Positions 48,548 through 59,339 of a stretch of DNA of 64,000 nt are shown here, piece after piece. Every line of letters begins with the position of its first letter. The stretch's first letter is position 1. Made by a program: the position numbers and the translations under genes. The stretch spans positions 55,706,230 through 55,770,229 of the forward strand of contig NC_134103.1 in assembly GCF_000715075.1 (NCBI RefSeq), read 5' to 3'. This DNA comes from Nicotiana tabacum (Eukaryota; Streptophyta; Magnoliopsida; Solanales; Solanaceae). Under the pieces are notes generated by a model. That model saw only the letters and a list, made by a program, of their open reading frames with translations, ran no database searches and was not told where the DNA came from.

Positions 48548-50574
48548 ATGGAGATGAACGATAGGGGTCGAGGTAGGTCTAGGAAGGATAAGAGGCCTAT
48601 TGATCATGATGATGGTTCTACACCCTCGCTTCCTTCCACTCCACACTTGCATCCCTCCGCTGCTGATGGCCGACAGCAATCTTCTAGGCACACATATATT
48701 CCACCACATCCATCTACTCATTAGACTTCCTACCATTCGCCCTCCCAGCAGTATTCTTACCATTATCCGCCACAGGGCTATACCCCGCTTCCTCCACAAG
48801 ATCCTGCATATAGTTACATGGGTCCATCGAGTCCTCAGTCACAGAGCCATGTGGTGATACGCCCGCCATCTGCTCCATTTGCTTCATCACCAGTTGGATC
48901 GCATCCATCTAGATTTTAGCCAGCCGAATCGTAGCAGGGGTCTAGATCGCTGCAGGGGTGTGGATCGCAACCATCTTCATCAGCGACCCCATCTCCCTCT
49001 CTACGAAGTTCATCTTCTAGCATTTCTAGACTTCGCCTTCGGGATAGTAGCGCTGAGCCAGATGCCTCCCCTTCTGTGCACGCTTCAGATTCATCAGAGG
49101 AAGATAATCCAAAGGAAGTGTGGTATGATCGTTATCATAGGATGATCATGAGGCCTGAGGGAAATAGGTAATATTTATTTATTACTTCTTTGTTTTTGCT
49201 GAATTATAATAGATAGTCTTTTTTATTTAATGTAATTTCTATTTTGCAGGTTCATACCTAATCATCAGACTACAAATATAATCACTGAAGCTCTTGGTCG
49301 GTTGTATGATGCACCCTATGCGACTTGGAGTGACTTTCCACCGGAGCTCGTGGAGCAAACTTTCAACCGATTTAAGGTTTTAATAAAATTCTTATCTATT
49401 TAAGCATTATATTATCAATATTTTCATCTAACGTTACACACTTCATTTGCAGATTAAGTGTGCCTGGGAGGACCAACATAACAGTGCCATTCTTGCAAAA
49501 TTTGAGTTCAAATGTCGTAAGAGACTATCTGATTCCTTCTATTCTGCTCGAAAGAAGAGCAAGAAGCCTTCATGGGTTCTACCACATATATGGGAGGATC
49601 TGCTGATGCAGTGGACCACTGAGAAGTTCGAGAAAAAAAAGTGAGCAAGGAAAGAAGGCCCGAGCATCTATGAAGGGTGTTTCCTTGCACTGTGTGGGCG
49701 CACGGAGCATGGGGACTGCGAGGAGACTACTGGTAATTCCTTAAAAATTTTAATTCTATTTTTATCGAACTATATTTATATATTTTAATTTATTTAACAT
49801 GTTTTATTATATTTGTAGGAAAGAAAAATGGGAGGAAGATGACTCATGATGAGTTTTTCATGGAGACTCACATCCGAAAGAAGAAGGCACCGACATATCC
49901 AACTAGATAGGTCGAGGACTGGGCAGAGACTGCATATGTAAGTTTTATAACTACTATAAATTGAAATTAATGTTTATGACATTATATAATTAATAATTTT
50001 CTATCTTCTAAATAAAGGGTCGCTACAAGATTAATGTGGAGGAGTACACTCAGAGCTTTCCACCGAATGAGCAAGGCGAGCGACCACCCCTTTCAGACGA
50101 AGAAGCGCAGAGGATATGGTTAGATATTGTCGGTGGTCCTAAAATGGGGATAGCATACGGCCTTCCAGAGAGATCATTTCGGCGCTACATGGCTGGATTG
50201 CAGGGTATGGGGACTTCCGGCCAAGGCGAGGCAATTGATAGGTCGACTCTCTCGTCTATGGAGAAGAAAATCGCAAAGCTGACAGTAGATCTTGAAGAGA
50301 CAAAGGGTAGAGAGCAAAAGAGAGATGATCAATTAGATACCCTTCAAGTTCAGCTAGAAAAGAGGGACCAACAATTTAATCTCCTTCAAGGTCAGTTGGC
50401 CATCTTCTTGCTAGTGGTGCTTTTCCCATTCCCCGGTCTTGTGAGCCTTCCCCAGATGCTAATCCTTCTCATCGTGATCCTTCGAACCATGCCGACGATG
50501 AAGCTTCTAGTAGTGAAGATGGAGATGATACAATACAAAACACTCATTGAATGGTGTGTATTGCTAAACAAAGT
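48548..50574 (+). pseudogene. Second CACTA gene (Transposase_24 / TNP1-like), broken
   Basis: Starts MEMNDRGRGRSRKDK at 48551 or just upstream, with a Pro/Ser/Tyr-rich N terminus. Exons separated by introns at about 49170-49249, 49377-49452, 49734-49819 and 49939-50018 then encode LGRLYDAPYATW, KCAWEDQHN...FKCRKRLSD, THDEFFMETHIRKK and TQSFPPNEQGERPPLSDEEA. The C terminus is a predicted coiled coil (ETKGREQKRDDQLDTLQVQL). TNP1-type proteins bind the sub-terminal repeats, and the repeats follow directly. Stops near 48722, 48918 and 49642, and a frameshift near 50400, are visible. Confidence 0.8.
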
Positions 50575-50655
50575 CTTGAACTTGTGAATATTTAGTTGGG
50601 AATAGTTTTGAATGATGATTGTATTGATGATATTATTTTATTATTGAACATTTGT

Positions 50656-50785
50656 ATAGTTGTTGTTGTTATTGGCGTTGTTGTTATTAGCATTGTGGTT
50701 GTGGTTGTTATTAGTGTTGTTGTTGGTTAATTATTGTTGTTGTGGTTGTTGTTGGTTAATTGTTGTTGTTGTTGGTTAATTATGG
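50656..50785. repeat. (TTG/GTT)-rich simple repeat
   Basis: Irregular ttg/gtt triplets with short interruptions; no coding sense. It lies between the last CACTA exon and the sub-terminal repeats. Confidence 0.85.
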
Positions 50786-50883
50786 TTGAATGACAGCAAT
50801 GTAATGCTGCCATTATAGGATGGATATTGGTTGTAATTGGCAGGTGATGTAGCGTAAAAGCAGGCATATTCTGCCTGATTTTT

Positions 50884-51350
50884 ACCCAGAAAACCGACCG
50901 AAGTTAGTCGGAAATCTCATTTTTTCCCAGAAATTCAAAATTTCCGATCGAGTTCGGTCAAAAATTTCAAATGAATTCTGCAGAATCTTGAAATTTTCGA
51001 CCGAAGTCGGTCGGAAATGTCTTTTTAATTTTTTTTTTAGTATACTGACCGATTTCGGTCGGTTTATTACAATTTACAAATAATTATATAATTATAATAT
51101 ATTTAAAATTCCGACCGATGTCGGTCGCTATTTGAAAAAAATAATTAATTAATACCAACCGATTTCGGTCGGTATATTTATCTCTGTTATCAGTAAACGT
51201 GTTGAAATAACCGACCATTTTCGGTCGGAAAATTTTGACCAATTTCGGTCGCAACACCTTAGCGACCATTATTGTTCCGAATAATTAAAAAAGGTCGGAA
51301 ATCGGTCGCTTTTACTCAAATTTCGACCAATATCGATCGGTTTTCTTGGA
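50884..51350. repeat. CACTA sub-terminal repeats
   Basis: About ten imperfect copies of a palindromic CCGACCGA-(n)-TCGGTCGG motif in both orientations, for example near 50895, 50948, 50998, 51047, 51111, 51148, 51210 and 51290. In En/Spm elements such repeats are the binding sites of the TNP1/TnpA-type protein. Confidence 0.9.
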
Positions 51351-51366
51351 TGAAATTAGGCAATTA

Positions 51367-51376
51367 TTTAGTAGTG
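51367..51376. repeat. CACTA right terminal inverted repeat
   Basis: TTTAGTAGTG, complement of CACTACTAAA, followed by ttt, a possible 3-bp target duplication whose partner is not available. Confidence 0.85.
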
Positions 51377-51508
51377 TTTAGGGGGTTATATATATATATT
51401 CCAATCAAAATCGCTAAATTGAGCATATATGTTTAAGCTTCTAAAATCGGCTTGTTTCAAAATTAATGACCCAACCTTCGTTATGAGTTTTAGCACCCTA
51501 TTAGCTGA
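51377..51508. other. CACTA flank, nothing recognised
   Basis: A short AT-rich stretch with a (TA)n run at about 51388-51400. No frame or repeat boundary is seen. Confidence 0.5.
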
Positions 51509-51676
51509 TGTAACGACACAGCCAGTCGTTTTGTCTATTTGAGCCCCGTTTTCTCTTTTGAAGCTTCACGTATGTGTATTTGTGATTTTATGACTTGCGA
51601 GGTTTATTGATTTTATTTCGGAAAAGTTTTGGAATAATTTGGATCCTTTGGTTATTGGTTTAGAAGCTTATGTTGG
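51509..51676 (+). mobile_element. LTR F0, first 168 bases only
   Basis: Starts TGTAACGACA and is cut by the next LTR start at 51677. The two starts are related but clearly diverged. A start-in-LTR junction of the same kind occurs at 1367/1582. Confidence 0.6.
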
Positions 51677-52554
51677 TGTAACGACCCGACCGGGCGTTTT
51701 GTGTAATTTCACAATGTTTCCCCTTTTGATACTTCACACATGTGTGTTTATGATTTTATGACTTACGGGAGTAATTGGTTTCGTTCCGGGAAAATTTCGG
51801 GTTGATTTAGACCCTTTGGTTCTTGACTAACGATATTTTGATGGCTCTGATAGTTTCGTATCGTGATTTTGGATTTGGGCGTATGCCTGGAATCGAATTC
51901 GAAAGTCCTAGGTTGATTTGTGTTGCTTTGCCGAAAAATTTGAAATTTTAAGTTTAGAAGTTTGATAGTAGGTTGACTTTTAGCTATCGGGTGCAGAATT
52001 TATTTTTGGGACTTTAAATAGGTCTTTTATGCTATTTAGAACTTTTTTGCAAAATTTGGTATCATTTGGAGTTGAATTGATAAGATTCGAATCCTTAGTT
52101 GCAGTTCTAGTAGTTCTTAATACTTATTGGGTACCGTTGTGGTGTACTCATACTACGCTTCTGCACATCTTTTGGTGCAGATCCAGGTACGTCTGCCCGT
52201 GCTAGATGTTAGTGATTGATTGTAGCTATTTTTCGGAGACTTCAAGGTATACCTGCTCGGCGTCCGCAGGCCTCGGAGTCATCTTCTATTATCTTTTCAT
52301 TCTGTTATATTTTTATTCAGACATTGTTGTAGTACACATTCTAAAATATTCGGTAGAACTTATGACTCAGTTCTACTGTTTTTGGGAAGAGTGTTGTTGA
52401 GATCCTATTTTGGGAGTTTATATGAGTTTATCAGTCTTGCTTTAGTAATTCTGCTCATTATTTTTGTTAAGTTATTATTAAATGTTAGGCTTACCTAGTC
52501 TTAGAGACTAGGTGCCATCACGACATCCTAAGGTGAGAAATTAGGGTTGTGACT
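51677..52554 (+). mobile_element. Element F 5' LTR
   Basis: 878 bp from TGTAACGACCC to GTTGTGACT, with a primer-like site at 52558-52569 (tgatatcagagc, one mismatch). Much shorter than the other LTRs here, probably through internal deletion. It keeps the GTACTCATACTACGCTTCTGCAC block and hairpin at 52147-52182. Confidence 0.8.
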
Positions 52555-52753
52555 AGTTGATATCAGAGCTCTAGGTTCATAGGTGTTACGAGTCATAAGA
52601 AGGTTTAGTAGAGTCTTACGGATAGGTACAGAGACATCTGTACTTATCTTCGAGAGGCTACAGAACTGTTAGGAAAATTCCACTTCTTTGATTCCTCATC
52701 GTGCAAATTGGTTGACTTCGAAATCTAAATCTTTGACTTTCTATTCTCTCATA

Positions 52754-52940
52754 GATGATGAGGACACGCGCTGTTGGATCCGATGATCAAACACTCGTGC
52801 CCCCTGCTAGAGCCACGAGAGGCCAGGGGCGGGGCAAAGGCCGATGAGGGGCACGTGGTGTAGCTGGAGCACCTGCCCGAGCTACGACTGAGGAGCCACC
52901 AGTAGCTCCAGTTGGGGGGCAGGCATCCAAGGCGCCTATT
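52754..52940 (+). pseudogene. Element F gag, N-terminal part
   Basis: Frame from 52754: MMRTRAVGSDDQTLVPPAR, then an Arg/Gly-rich stretch with a TGA near 52846, to ...GQASKAPI, where LTR G begins. The style matches gag of element B. The frame continues after LTR G at 55378 (ATPAPQETLAQF). Confidence 0.8.
52936..52940. repeat. Target-site duplication of solo LTR G, left (CTATT)
   Basis: CTATT before 52941 is repeated at 55378-55382. Confidence 0.88.
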
Positions 52941-55377
52941 TGTAAGGCCCCGTGAAATGTTTCCTAAAAATTGGGTTCCTTGATACCGGGGTAGGCGTAG
53001 AGGTTAATAATAGTAGAAATTGTACGCGGCGAGATTGCTCATTGCGGTTCGGACTTTTTGGATTGAACAGTGCGCTAGGGAGTTGAGGGAAAATATTTTG
53101 CAGGGTTGGGCATTTCTGCGGCCCATTATGCGGCCGCATAATCACTCTACGGGCCGCAGAATGGCCGCAGAGTGAAACAGCTGTTTGGGCCATTTTTGAT
53201 GTCAATTTCGCGGCCAGTTATGCGAACGCTCAACCATTTCGCGGGCCACACTTTGATCGCATAATCAGCCTTGGAATTTTGTGGGGGGAGGTTCTACGGC
53301 GCATTATGCGACCGTAGATTCGGTCTGCGGGCCGCATAACGGCCGCAGAGTGAAGCGGGCTAGCCCAGTTCCGGGGTGCATTTTCTGCGGCCATTTCGCG
53401 CACCGTAGAATCATTATGCGGTTGCATATGCGACCGCAAATCCTGTCCCGGGGCTTTATTTTTGGGGTTTTTAAACCCAACCCTATTTCGTTAAAACATA
53501 TGCCATAGTCTTTTTTTTAGCATATTTCTAATATTTTTAGAGTGAGAAAGAGTTCTTAGAGTGGGGAAGTAACGTTCTACCTAATATCTAACAATTCTTG
53601 CTCAATCCTTGAAGATTATCAAGAAAGTCCTCATCTTAAAGGTAAGAATCTATGCCCTAGCTCTTAATTTCGAAAATCTACTAAAAAGGATAATAAGAAA
53701 GACAATTCTTGGGTATGGGAGTTGTTTATTTTGCATGCACGTGTTATCAAAGGGTGTAGGAAGATTGTGAGCTAAAAATGGTAAAGAGTGGGTTGTGGGA
53801 TGATGGAATCCTCCATAAAAGGACCTTGAAACATCAATGCACACCTAGTGTTTGATAATGTGCTCAAATGAGCTAGAATCATGACCATCTTCCTAATTTT
53901 GGTCCAACTTGCTATATTTCTAAAATAGATCGAAGTTGCTAAGAATTCCGAAATGTTTTAGAGTTTAAAGGAAGCTCAATTGAGGTATGTTGGCTAAACC
54001 CCCTTTTTCTTAGAATCGAATCCCACTGTGTTCATGTAATTGGTGTAAGTCCCAAATTGATCATTATAGAATTGGCTATTCCTAATGTGTTTGTGTTGAA
54101 GGATGTATGTTCAATATTTATTCTAAATGCTTCATCACCTCATCTTGCCATTTGAGGATGTGTTCAAAATGTGGAATATGTGTTAGAAATGTTAAGACTT
54201 CATGTCAAGATCAAATAAAGGTTGTTATGCCAAATTGTATGAAAAGCCTTTATGTGCTTAGGATTCCCAAATTTCTTGTATGTGTACTAATGCCTTAAAT
54301 GGTAGGCCTTATTGTTGTTGATGATGATAATAATGTTTGAATGTGGAAAGGGAAACTGGAATTTGGGAATACGGCTCAGTGCCAAGAATGACTTTCTAAT
54401 TGAGGCCACTTGTGCCAATGAATTGAAAAGATGTGAAAGAAGTATAAAGTGAGATGATTGATTGAAAAGGTAATGTCTCGGGTGAGACGGCCTAGCCGTT
54501 CGGGACGTGATCGGATGCCATGCCACACACATGGTGGTGACTGTGCTGGAAATGATAATTGAAATTATGTTTATGGTTGATGTCTCAAATGACATGACCT
54601 AGTCGATCGGGTCGTGATCGGACTCCGTGTAAGAATATGATGGTATTGTGAATTATGGTATATCGGCTCTAAAGATCACCCAACCTAATAACATGGAAAT
54701 TGACTTGAGAACTTATGTGATCCTTACTTGATTTTTTGGTATTATTTGAAGCTCTTATTGAACTCATGATTGTTTCCCCCTTGTATCATTATTCATTCTA
54801 TTGAGATGGTATTTAGTTTTACATACTAGTACTATTCGACAGTACTAGCGTCCCTTTTTTCGGGGGCGCTGCATCTTTAAATGGATGCAGGTGGTTCCAC
54901 AGCAGGTAGCATTGACCAGCGATAGTAGTACACCTTCCTCCTAGCAGACTTGGTCAGCCCCACCTCATTCTGGGGTCATGTATCTTTTGTACTTTTTGTT
55001 ATTATGTTTGGAGGTATAGACGGAGCCTTGTTGCTGGCACTATCATTGTACTCATTTTTATCTTTTAGAGGCTCCGTAGACATTGTGTGGATTGTATGTG
55101 GGTGTTGGGGGAAGTCAAACAATTCATATTTATGTTTGAATGAATCACTTATTCCACTTTAGCCTATAAAAAGGTGTGTATTTTGAGATATTAAAGATGA
55201 AGAAACTAATAGAAAGGTTTTGGTATTGTATTCATGATCTCCCTATTGTCTAATTAATGAATATATGTCACCTCTTTTTCCATGAGTGAGTTTGGGGTAG
55301 ACAGTATCTAGCAGGCTTGCTCGGCCGGGTTCACTCGGTTGAGCGCCAGTCACGCTCCCCGAGTTTGGGGCGTGACA
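52941..55377 (+). mobile_element. Solo LTR G
   Basis: 2437 bp, TGTAAGGCCCC...GGGGCGTGACA, with a perfect CTATT duplication and no primer site or internal sequence after it: gag of F resumes at once. This is the product of recombination between the two LTRs of a former full element. It contains a GC-rich block of gcggccgcat-type motifs (53115-53445) and the gggggcgctgcatc hairpin at 54869-54890. No coding capacity. Confidence 0.9.
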
Positions 55378-55382
55378 CTATT
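55378..55382. repeat. Target-site duplication of solo LTR G, right (CTATT)
   Basis: Exact partner of 52936-52940. Confidence 0.88.
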
Positions 55383-56757
55383 GCCACCCCTGCACCTCAG
55401 GAGACCCTCGCACAGTTCTTGAGCATATTCGGTACTCTAGCTCAAGCGAGGTTGATTCCACTTGCATCAGCCACATCCCAGGCTGGGGGAGGAGCTTAGA
55501 CTCCTGCGGTCCGTACTAAAGAGCAACGGGTCCATGTTTATCAGGTCCCAAAGTTATGCCAGTACAGCTTATTGATCCGGTTCAGCCTGAGGTTAGGGCA
55601 GTGGCATCTTAGGAGGAGCATCTTAGACTTAAGTGGTTCAAGAAGTATCATCCGCCTACTTATAGTGGCTTAGCTTCAGAGGATGCACAAGGTTTCCTTA
55701 GAGAAGTGCTATCGTATTCTGCGTACCATGGGTATTGTGGAGACGAGCAGAGTTTCTTTTACTACATTCCAGCTGTCAGGAGCAGCATATCAGTGGTGGC
55801 ATGCTTACGAGGAGGGTAGCCCAATCGATGCAGCTTCACTTACATGGACTCAAATTTCAGAGATGTTCTTGAGAGAGTTTGTTCCCTAGATATTTTGGGA
55901 TGCATGGCGCGCGGAGTTTGAGCAGCTGCACCAGGGTGCTATGAAAGTGTCAGACTATGCTATCAGATTCAGTGAGTTTTCAAGACATGCACCTACCTTG
56001 GTTTCTGTAGTTAGGAAGTGAGTCTGTCGATTCATAAGGTGGTAGAGATCGCACGGAGGTTGGAGGGTATGCGGAGCGGTGAGAGAGAGGACAGGGAGGC
56101 CAAAAGGCCTCGAGGTACTGGGAGATTTAGTGGTGGTCATATTGCAGCTACAGCTCGTCATTGTAGGGGCTATGTGAGCCATCGAGTTCATTCAGCACTT
56201 CCGGCTTGTAGTGGTGCTTCGACTATCCCGATTGTCTAGTGCACCTCCTACACGGGGTGCCTTCAGCGGTCAGTCCAGCCGACCAGGCCCGAGCCAGTAC
56301 CAGCAGTCATGCCCACCGAGAGATTGCTTTGAATGTGGTGATACCCGTCATATGGTGAGGAACTGCCCCAGACTCAGGAGGGGTGCACCTCTACAAACTA
56401 CTCAGGCTCCACGGAATCAACCAGGTCCACAGATTTTATAGGCCATGGTTGTTGCTCCAGTTGCCGCTCCACACGCACAGTCAGCTAGGAGTGGGGGAAA
56501 GAGGGTAGAGGAAGACCTAGATGGGGATCCAGATTCTATGCTTTTTCAGTAGGACGGAGGCAGTCACATCAGACGCAGTCATCATAAGTATGATTCCGAT
56601 TTGTCACAGAGATACATCGGTCTTATTTGATCTGGGATCCACTTATTCATATGTGTCATCTTACTTTGCTCCATATTTAGATATATCTCGTAATTATTTG
56701 AGTTCTCATGTTTATGTATCCACGCCTGTGGGAGATTCTTTCATTGTGGATCGGGTG
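55378..56757 (+). pseudogene. Element F gag C-terminal part and start of protease
   Basis: Gag core: KCYRILRTMGIVETSRVSF (about 55698-55754), AAYQWWHAYEEG (55780-55815) and EFEQLHQGAMKVSDYAIRF (55916-55972). Zinc knuckle CFECGDTRHMVRNCP, an intact CCHC, at about 56327-56371. Protease region SVLFDLGSTYSYVSSYFAPYL at 56610-56680, with Leu in the D-L-G triad as in element B. The frame ends at the junction with Tat-like DNA at 56749-56757. Stops near 55497, 55611, 55888 and 56440, plus frameshifts, are present. Confidence 0.85.
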
Positions 56758-57000
56758 GCACTGAAAATAAGGCCAGAGCTTTTGAGAGGCGACTACGAGT
56801 GCTAGGGCCAGCTTCTCAAGGTACGAGTAACGAGTCTCAGCTCCCGACAGTATTTTACTAACATAATAAGCAGGGAATTACGTACCTTCTTCCTTTCAGA
56901 CCAAAACGACACTTACCGCTACCTATGAGACCTCTAGATACAACAACTGCTCACCTTCCCCAGGGTTAGACAGCAACAGGGGGCTCAACATGGTCGCACT
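56749..57000 (-). pseudogene. Tat-like pol fragment: RNase H region
   Basis: Minus-strand frame: NPGEGEQLLYLEVS, FPAYYVSKILSGAETRY, YLEKLALALVVA and KLWPYFQCHP, which match the RNase H part of Tat-like Ty3/gypsy polyproteins. It follows the pre-RT segment without any RT between them, so the whole RT has been lost at about 56989-57020, where a perfect inverted repeat lies. Stops occur near 56931 and 56900. Confidence 0.75.
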
Positions 57001-57002
57001 CA

Positions 57003-57990
57003 TATCCGAGTGCGACCATGCAAAGCAGTCCGCGTTAGCTTTAAGAAAATTTATAAGTTCTAACTTGAGCTCGAGTTTTAATCCTGCCCCTAGGTGAAAC
57101 TTTCTTTCTAAAAATTCTTCGAATAGGGCAACTTGCTCGAGTTCTTTTGCGGTCGACTTGGTCACATTCGTCTCCTCCGATACCTGAAAATATAGCGGAA
57201 CCTGATGGGACTCCTCGCCTTTATCATCTTCAATCGGAAAGGGAGAAGGCATACGTTCCTGTAATTGCTATTATTTGAACTCTTTTCCCTTGCTGCTAGA
57301 AACAATTACCATGTTCAACTCCTTCACCACCAGTTGATCTCCCCTTATTTGCTTGACTCCTTCCGGCACTAGAAATTTTAATAATTGGTGATATGTCGAG
57401 GGCACGGCCTTCATCTCGTGTATCCACGGCCTTCCAAGGATTACATTGTAACCCATATCGCCATCTACCACCTTGAATAGAGTGGTCTTGGTTATTCATT
57501 TGGTGTGCTTGGGAAGCAAAATCTTTCCTCGGGTTGTCACACTTATCAAGTTGAATCCAACTAAGAGTTTTGTCGCTGGAATGATGCCCCCGTTTGTTGC
57601 TCCAACACTCTCCATTGGATGATGTTGGCTAAGCTTCCTGGGTCAACAAAAATACCCTTAATTTTGAAGTCTAAAACATTAAGAGAGATTACCAAAGCGT
57701 CATTGTGTGGCAGAAGAAATCCGTCAACGTCCTCCTCCGTGAAGGTGATATCATCTTCCACTACTTCCCAGAGCCTCTTTTTGTGAGTCAATGGAATCTT
57801 CATTTTCTTAGTCCCTGAAAAGGTCACACCATTGACTTCGTTTCCTCCGAAGATCATGTTGATAGTCATCAGAGGCGATCCTTCTGTTGCCTTCAAACGC
57901 TTTGCATTATCCCGACTTCTGCCATAGTTGTTCTTGGCTCGGTCACTTAAGAAGTCCCTAAGATGGCCATTCTTCAACAATGTCTCTTCG
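57003..57990 (-). pseudogene. Tat-like protease and pre-RT region
   Basis: Minus strand: the frame 57561-57980 contains IFGGNEVNGVTFSG and the protease motif FVDPGSLANII. 57271-57499 has GYNVILGRPWIHEMKAVPST. 57003-57252 has INFLKANADCFAWSHSDM, the segment just before RT. The frames are offset from one another near 57565 and 57265, so it is broken. Confidence 0.82.
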
Positions 57991-58019
57991 CGAAGATGTA
58001 GGCAGTCCTTGTTCTTTGG

Positions 58020-59300
58020 CCGTGAGTCCCATAGTATTCACATCATAAACTAGGATCCCTCTTGCTAGGATCTTATCGAATTGGCTTCGGGAACCGTGCT
58101 TCTTTGATCTTTCGCATTCCCGATACCAATAACACCAAACTAATTTTTAAATTGTAATATGACAACCATGGGTATGTGGAGTCTCCAGCCCCTGTCACCC
58201 CCTTCTCCTGTAAAGACCTGGTATTCCGACCCTGATCGGTTGTTCTATCAGGAGCAATCCTATCCGATGACTGAAACCTTCTGCTGCTATGCCCATAGGC
58301 CTTCTCGTACGGTAGAAAGCAACCTCTAGAGGACCGCCGGTCTGTATCAAAGTCTCTATTGATTTTTTCCTTGGTTTTGTCTCAACATCTCACCTTGGTG
58401 GATACCGAAGGCGCAAGCTGGTCATCTTCTATTCTTACTTTTGACTCTTACCGGTTATGGACATCTGCCCATGTGGTCGCCTAAAACTCGAGTAGGCTCC
58501 CCTTCAGCTTTCAGGAAGCATCGAAACTCAATGAATTTAGACCCTTTGTGAATGCCTCCGCTTCCCACTCATCTGGAACTACCGGTAGAAGCATCCTTTC
58601 TTTTTGGAACCGGATGAAAAATTCCCCTAGCAGTTCGAATTTGCCGTGCGTAATCCTGAATGTGTCCGCCTTTCTGGCCTGAACCTTTCTTGCTTTAGCA
58701 TGGGCCTCAATGAATGAGTCTGCAAGCATCTCAAAAGAGGCAATTGAATGCTCGAGTAGGAGAGAATGTCATGCCAGGGCCCCCTTCGTGAGGGTTTCAT
58801 CGAACTTCTTCAACAAGACCTACTCGATCTCATGTTGAGCCAAATCGTTCCCTTTCACAGCCACGGTGTAGGTTGTTATGTGCTTTTGCGGATCCGAAGT
58901 CCCATTGTATTTTGGTATGTCTTGCATCTTGAACCTCTTCGGAATTAACTCTAGTGTTACGCTCGTCTTAAATGGTAATTGCGTGTATTGTTTCTAATCA
59001 TGGCATTTTAGTACTGGTGGTGCGCCCGGAATCTCATCTATCCGAGCGTGAAACGCCTTCGCATTTTGATCCATTCATTTGTTCATTTCTCTCATAAACC
59101 TCATGAGCTCGGTCTTAAAGGGATCATTCCCGTTGTTATTCCCAGATACTCTACCGGTCCCTCTGGCTCTGCCGGAATCGACTTCACCCCTTGGGGTATT
59201 GTTATAGACTCTCTGAGCCGTTTGATTTGCAGGAACACTAGGAGGAATCAGGCCCCTTCCGTTTGCGTTATTTTACATGACAATGCTTATTTTAACTCCA
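58020..59300 (-). pseudogene. Tat-like gag, broken
   Basis: Minus strand, N to C: RGTGRVSGNNNGNDPFKTEL (about 59095-59160), YNGTSDPQKHITTYTVAVKG (about 58850-58915) and MLADSFIEAHAKARKVQARK (58670-58729). FQKERMLLPVVPDEWEAEAF follows at about 58550-58610. The zinc-finger region near 58030-58060 is degraded (CEYYGTHGQ). Stops occur near 59078, 59000, 58830, 58508 and others. The usual leader and primer site are not recognised; gag almost touches the LTR promoter. Confidence 0.78.
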
Positions 59301-59339
59301 TCATCACCCGATCTTGCCTTGAGAGGAGTTTGTATAGAA

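Larger units (their letters stand above)
45396..51376 (+). mobile_element. CACTA (En/Spm) DNA transposon, right part
   Basis: Contains a TNP2-like transposase, a TNP1/Transposase_24-like second gene, a field of sub-terminal palindromic repeats, and the terminal inverted repeat TTTAGTAGTG (51367-51376), the exact complement of CACTACTAAA. The left end with the partner TIR is not in the window. The CACTA is the outermost host of the nest. Confidence 0.9.

Noticed and set aside
53230..53508. Frames in the GC-rich block of LTR G
   Set aside because: Product of base composition in the palindromic motif array; no domain.
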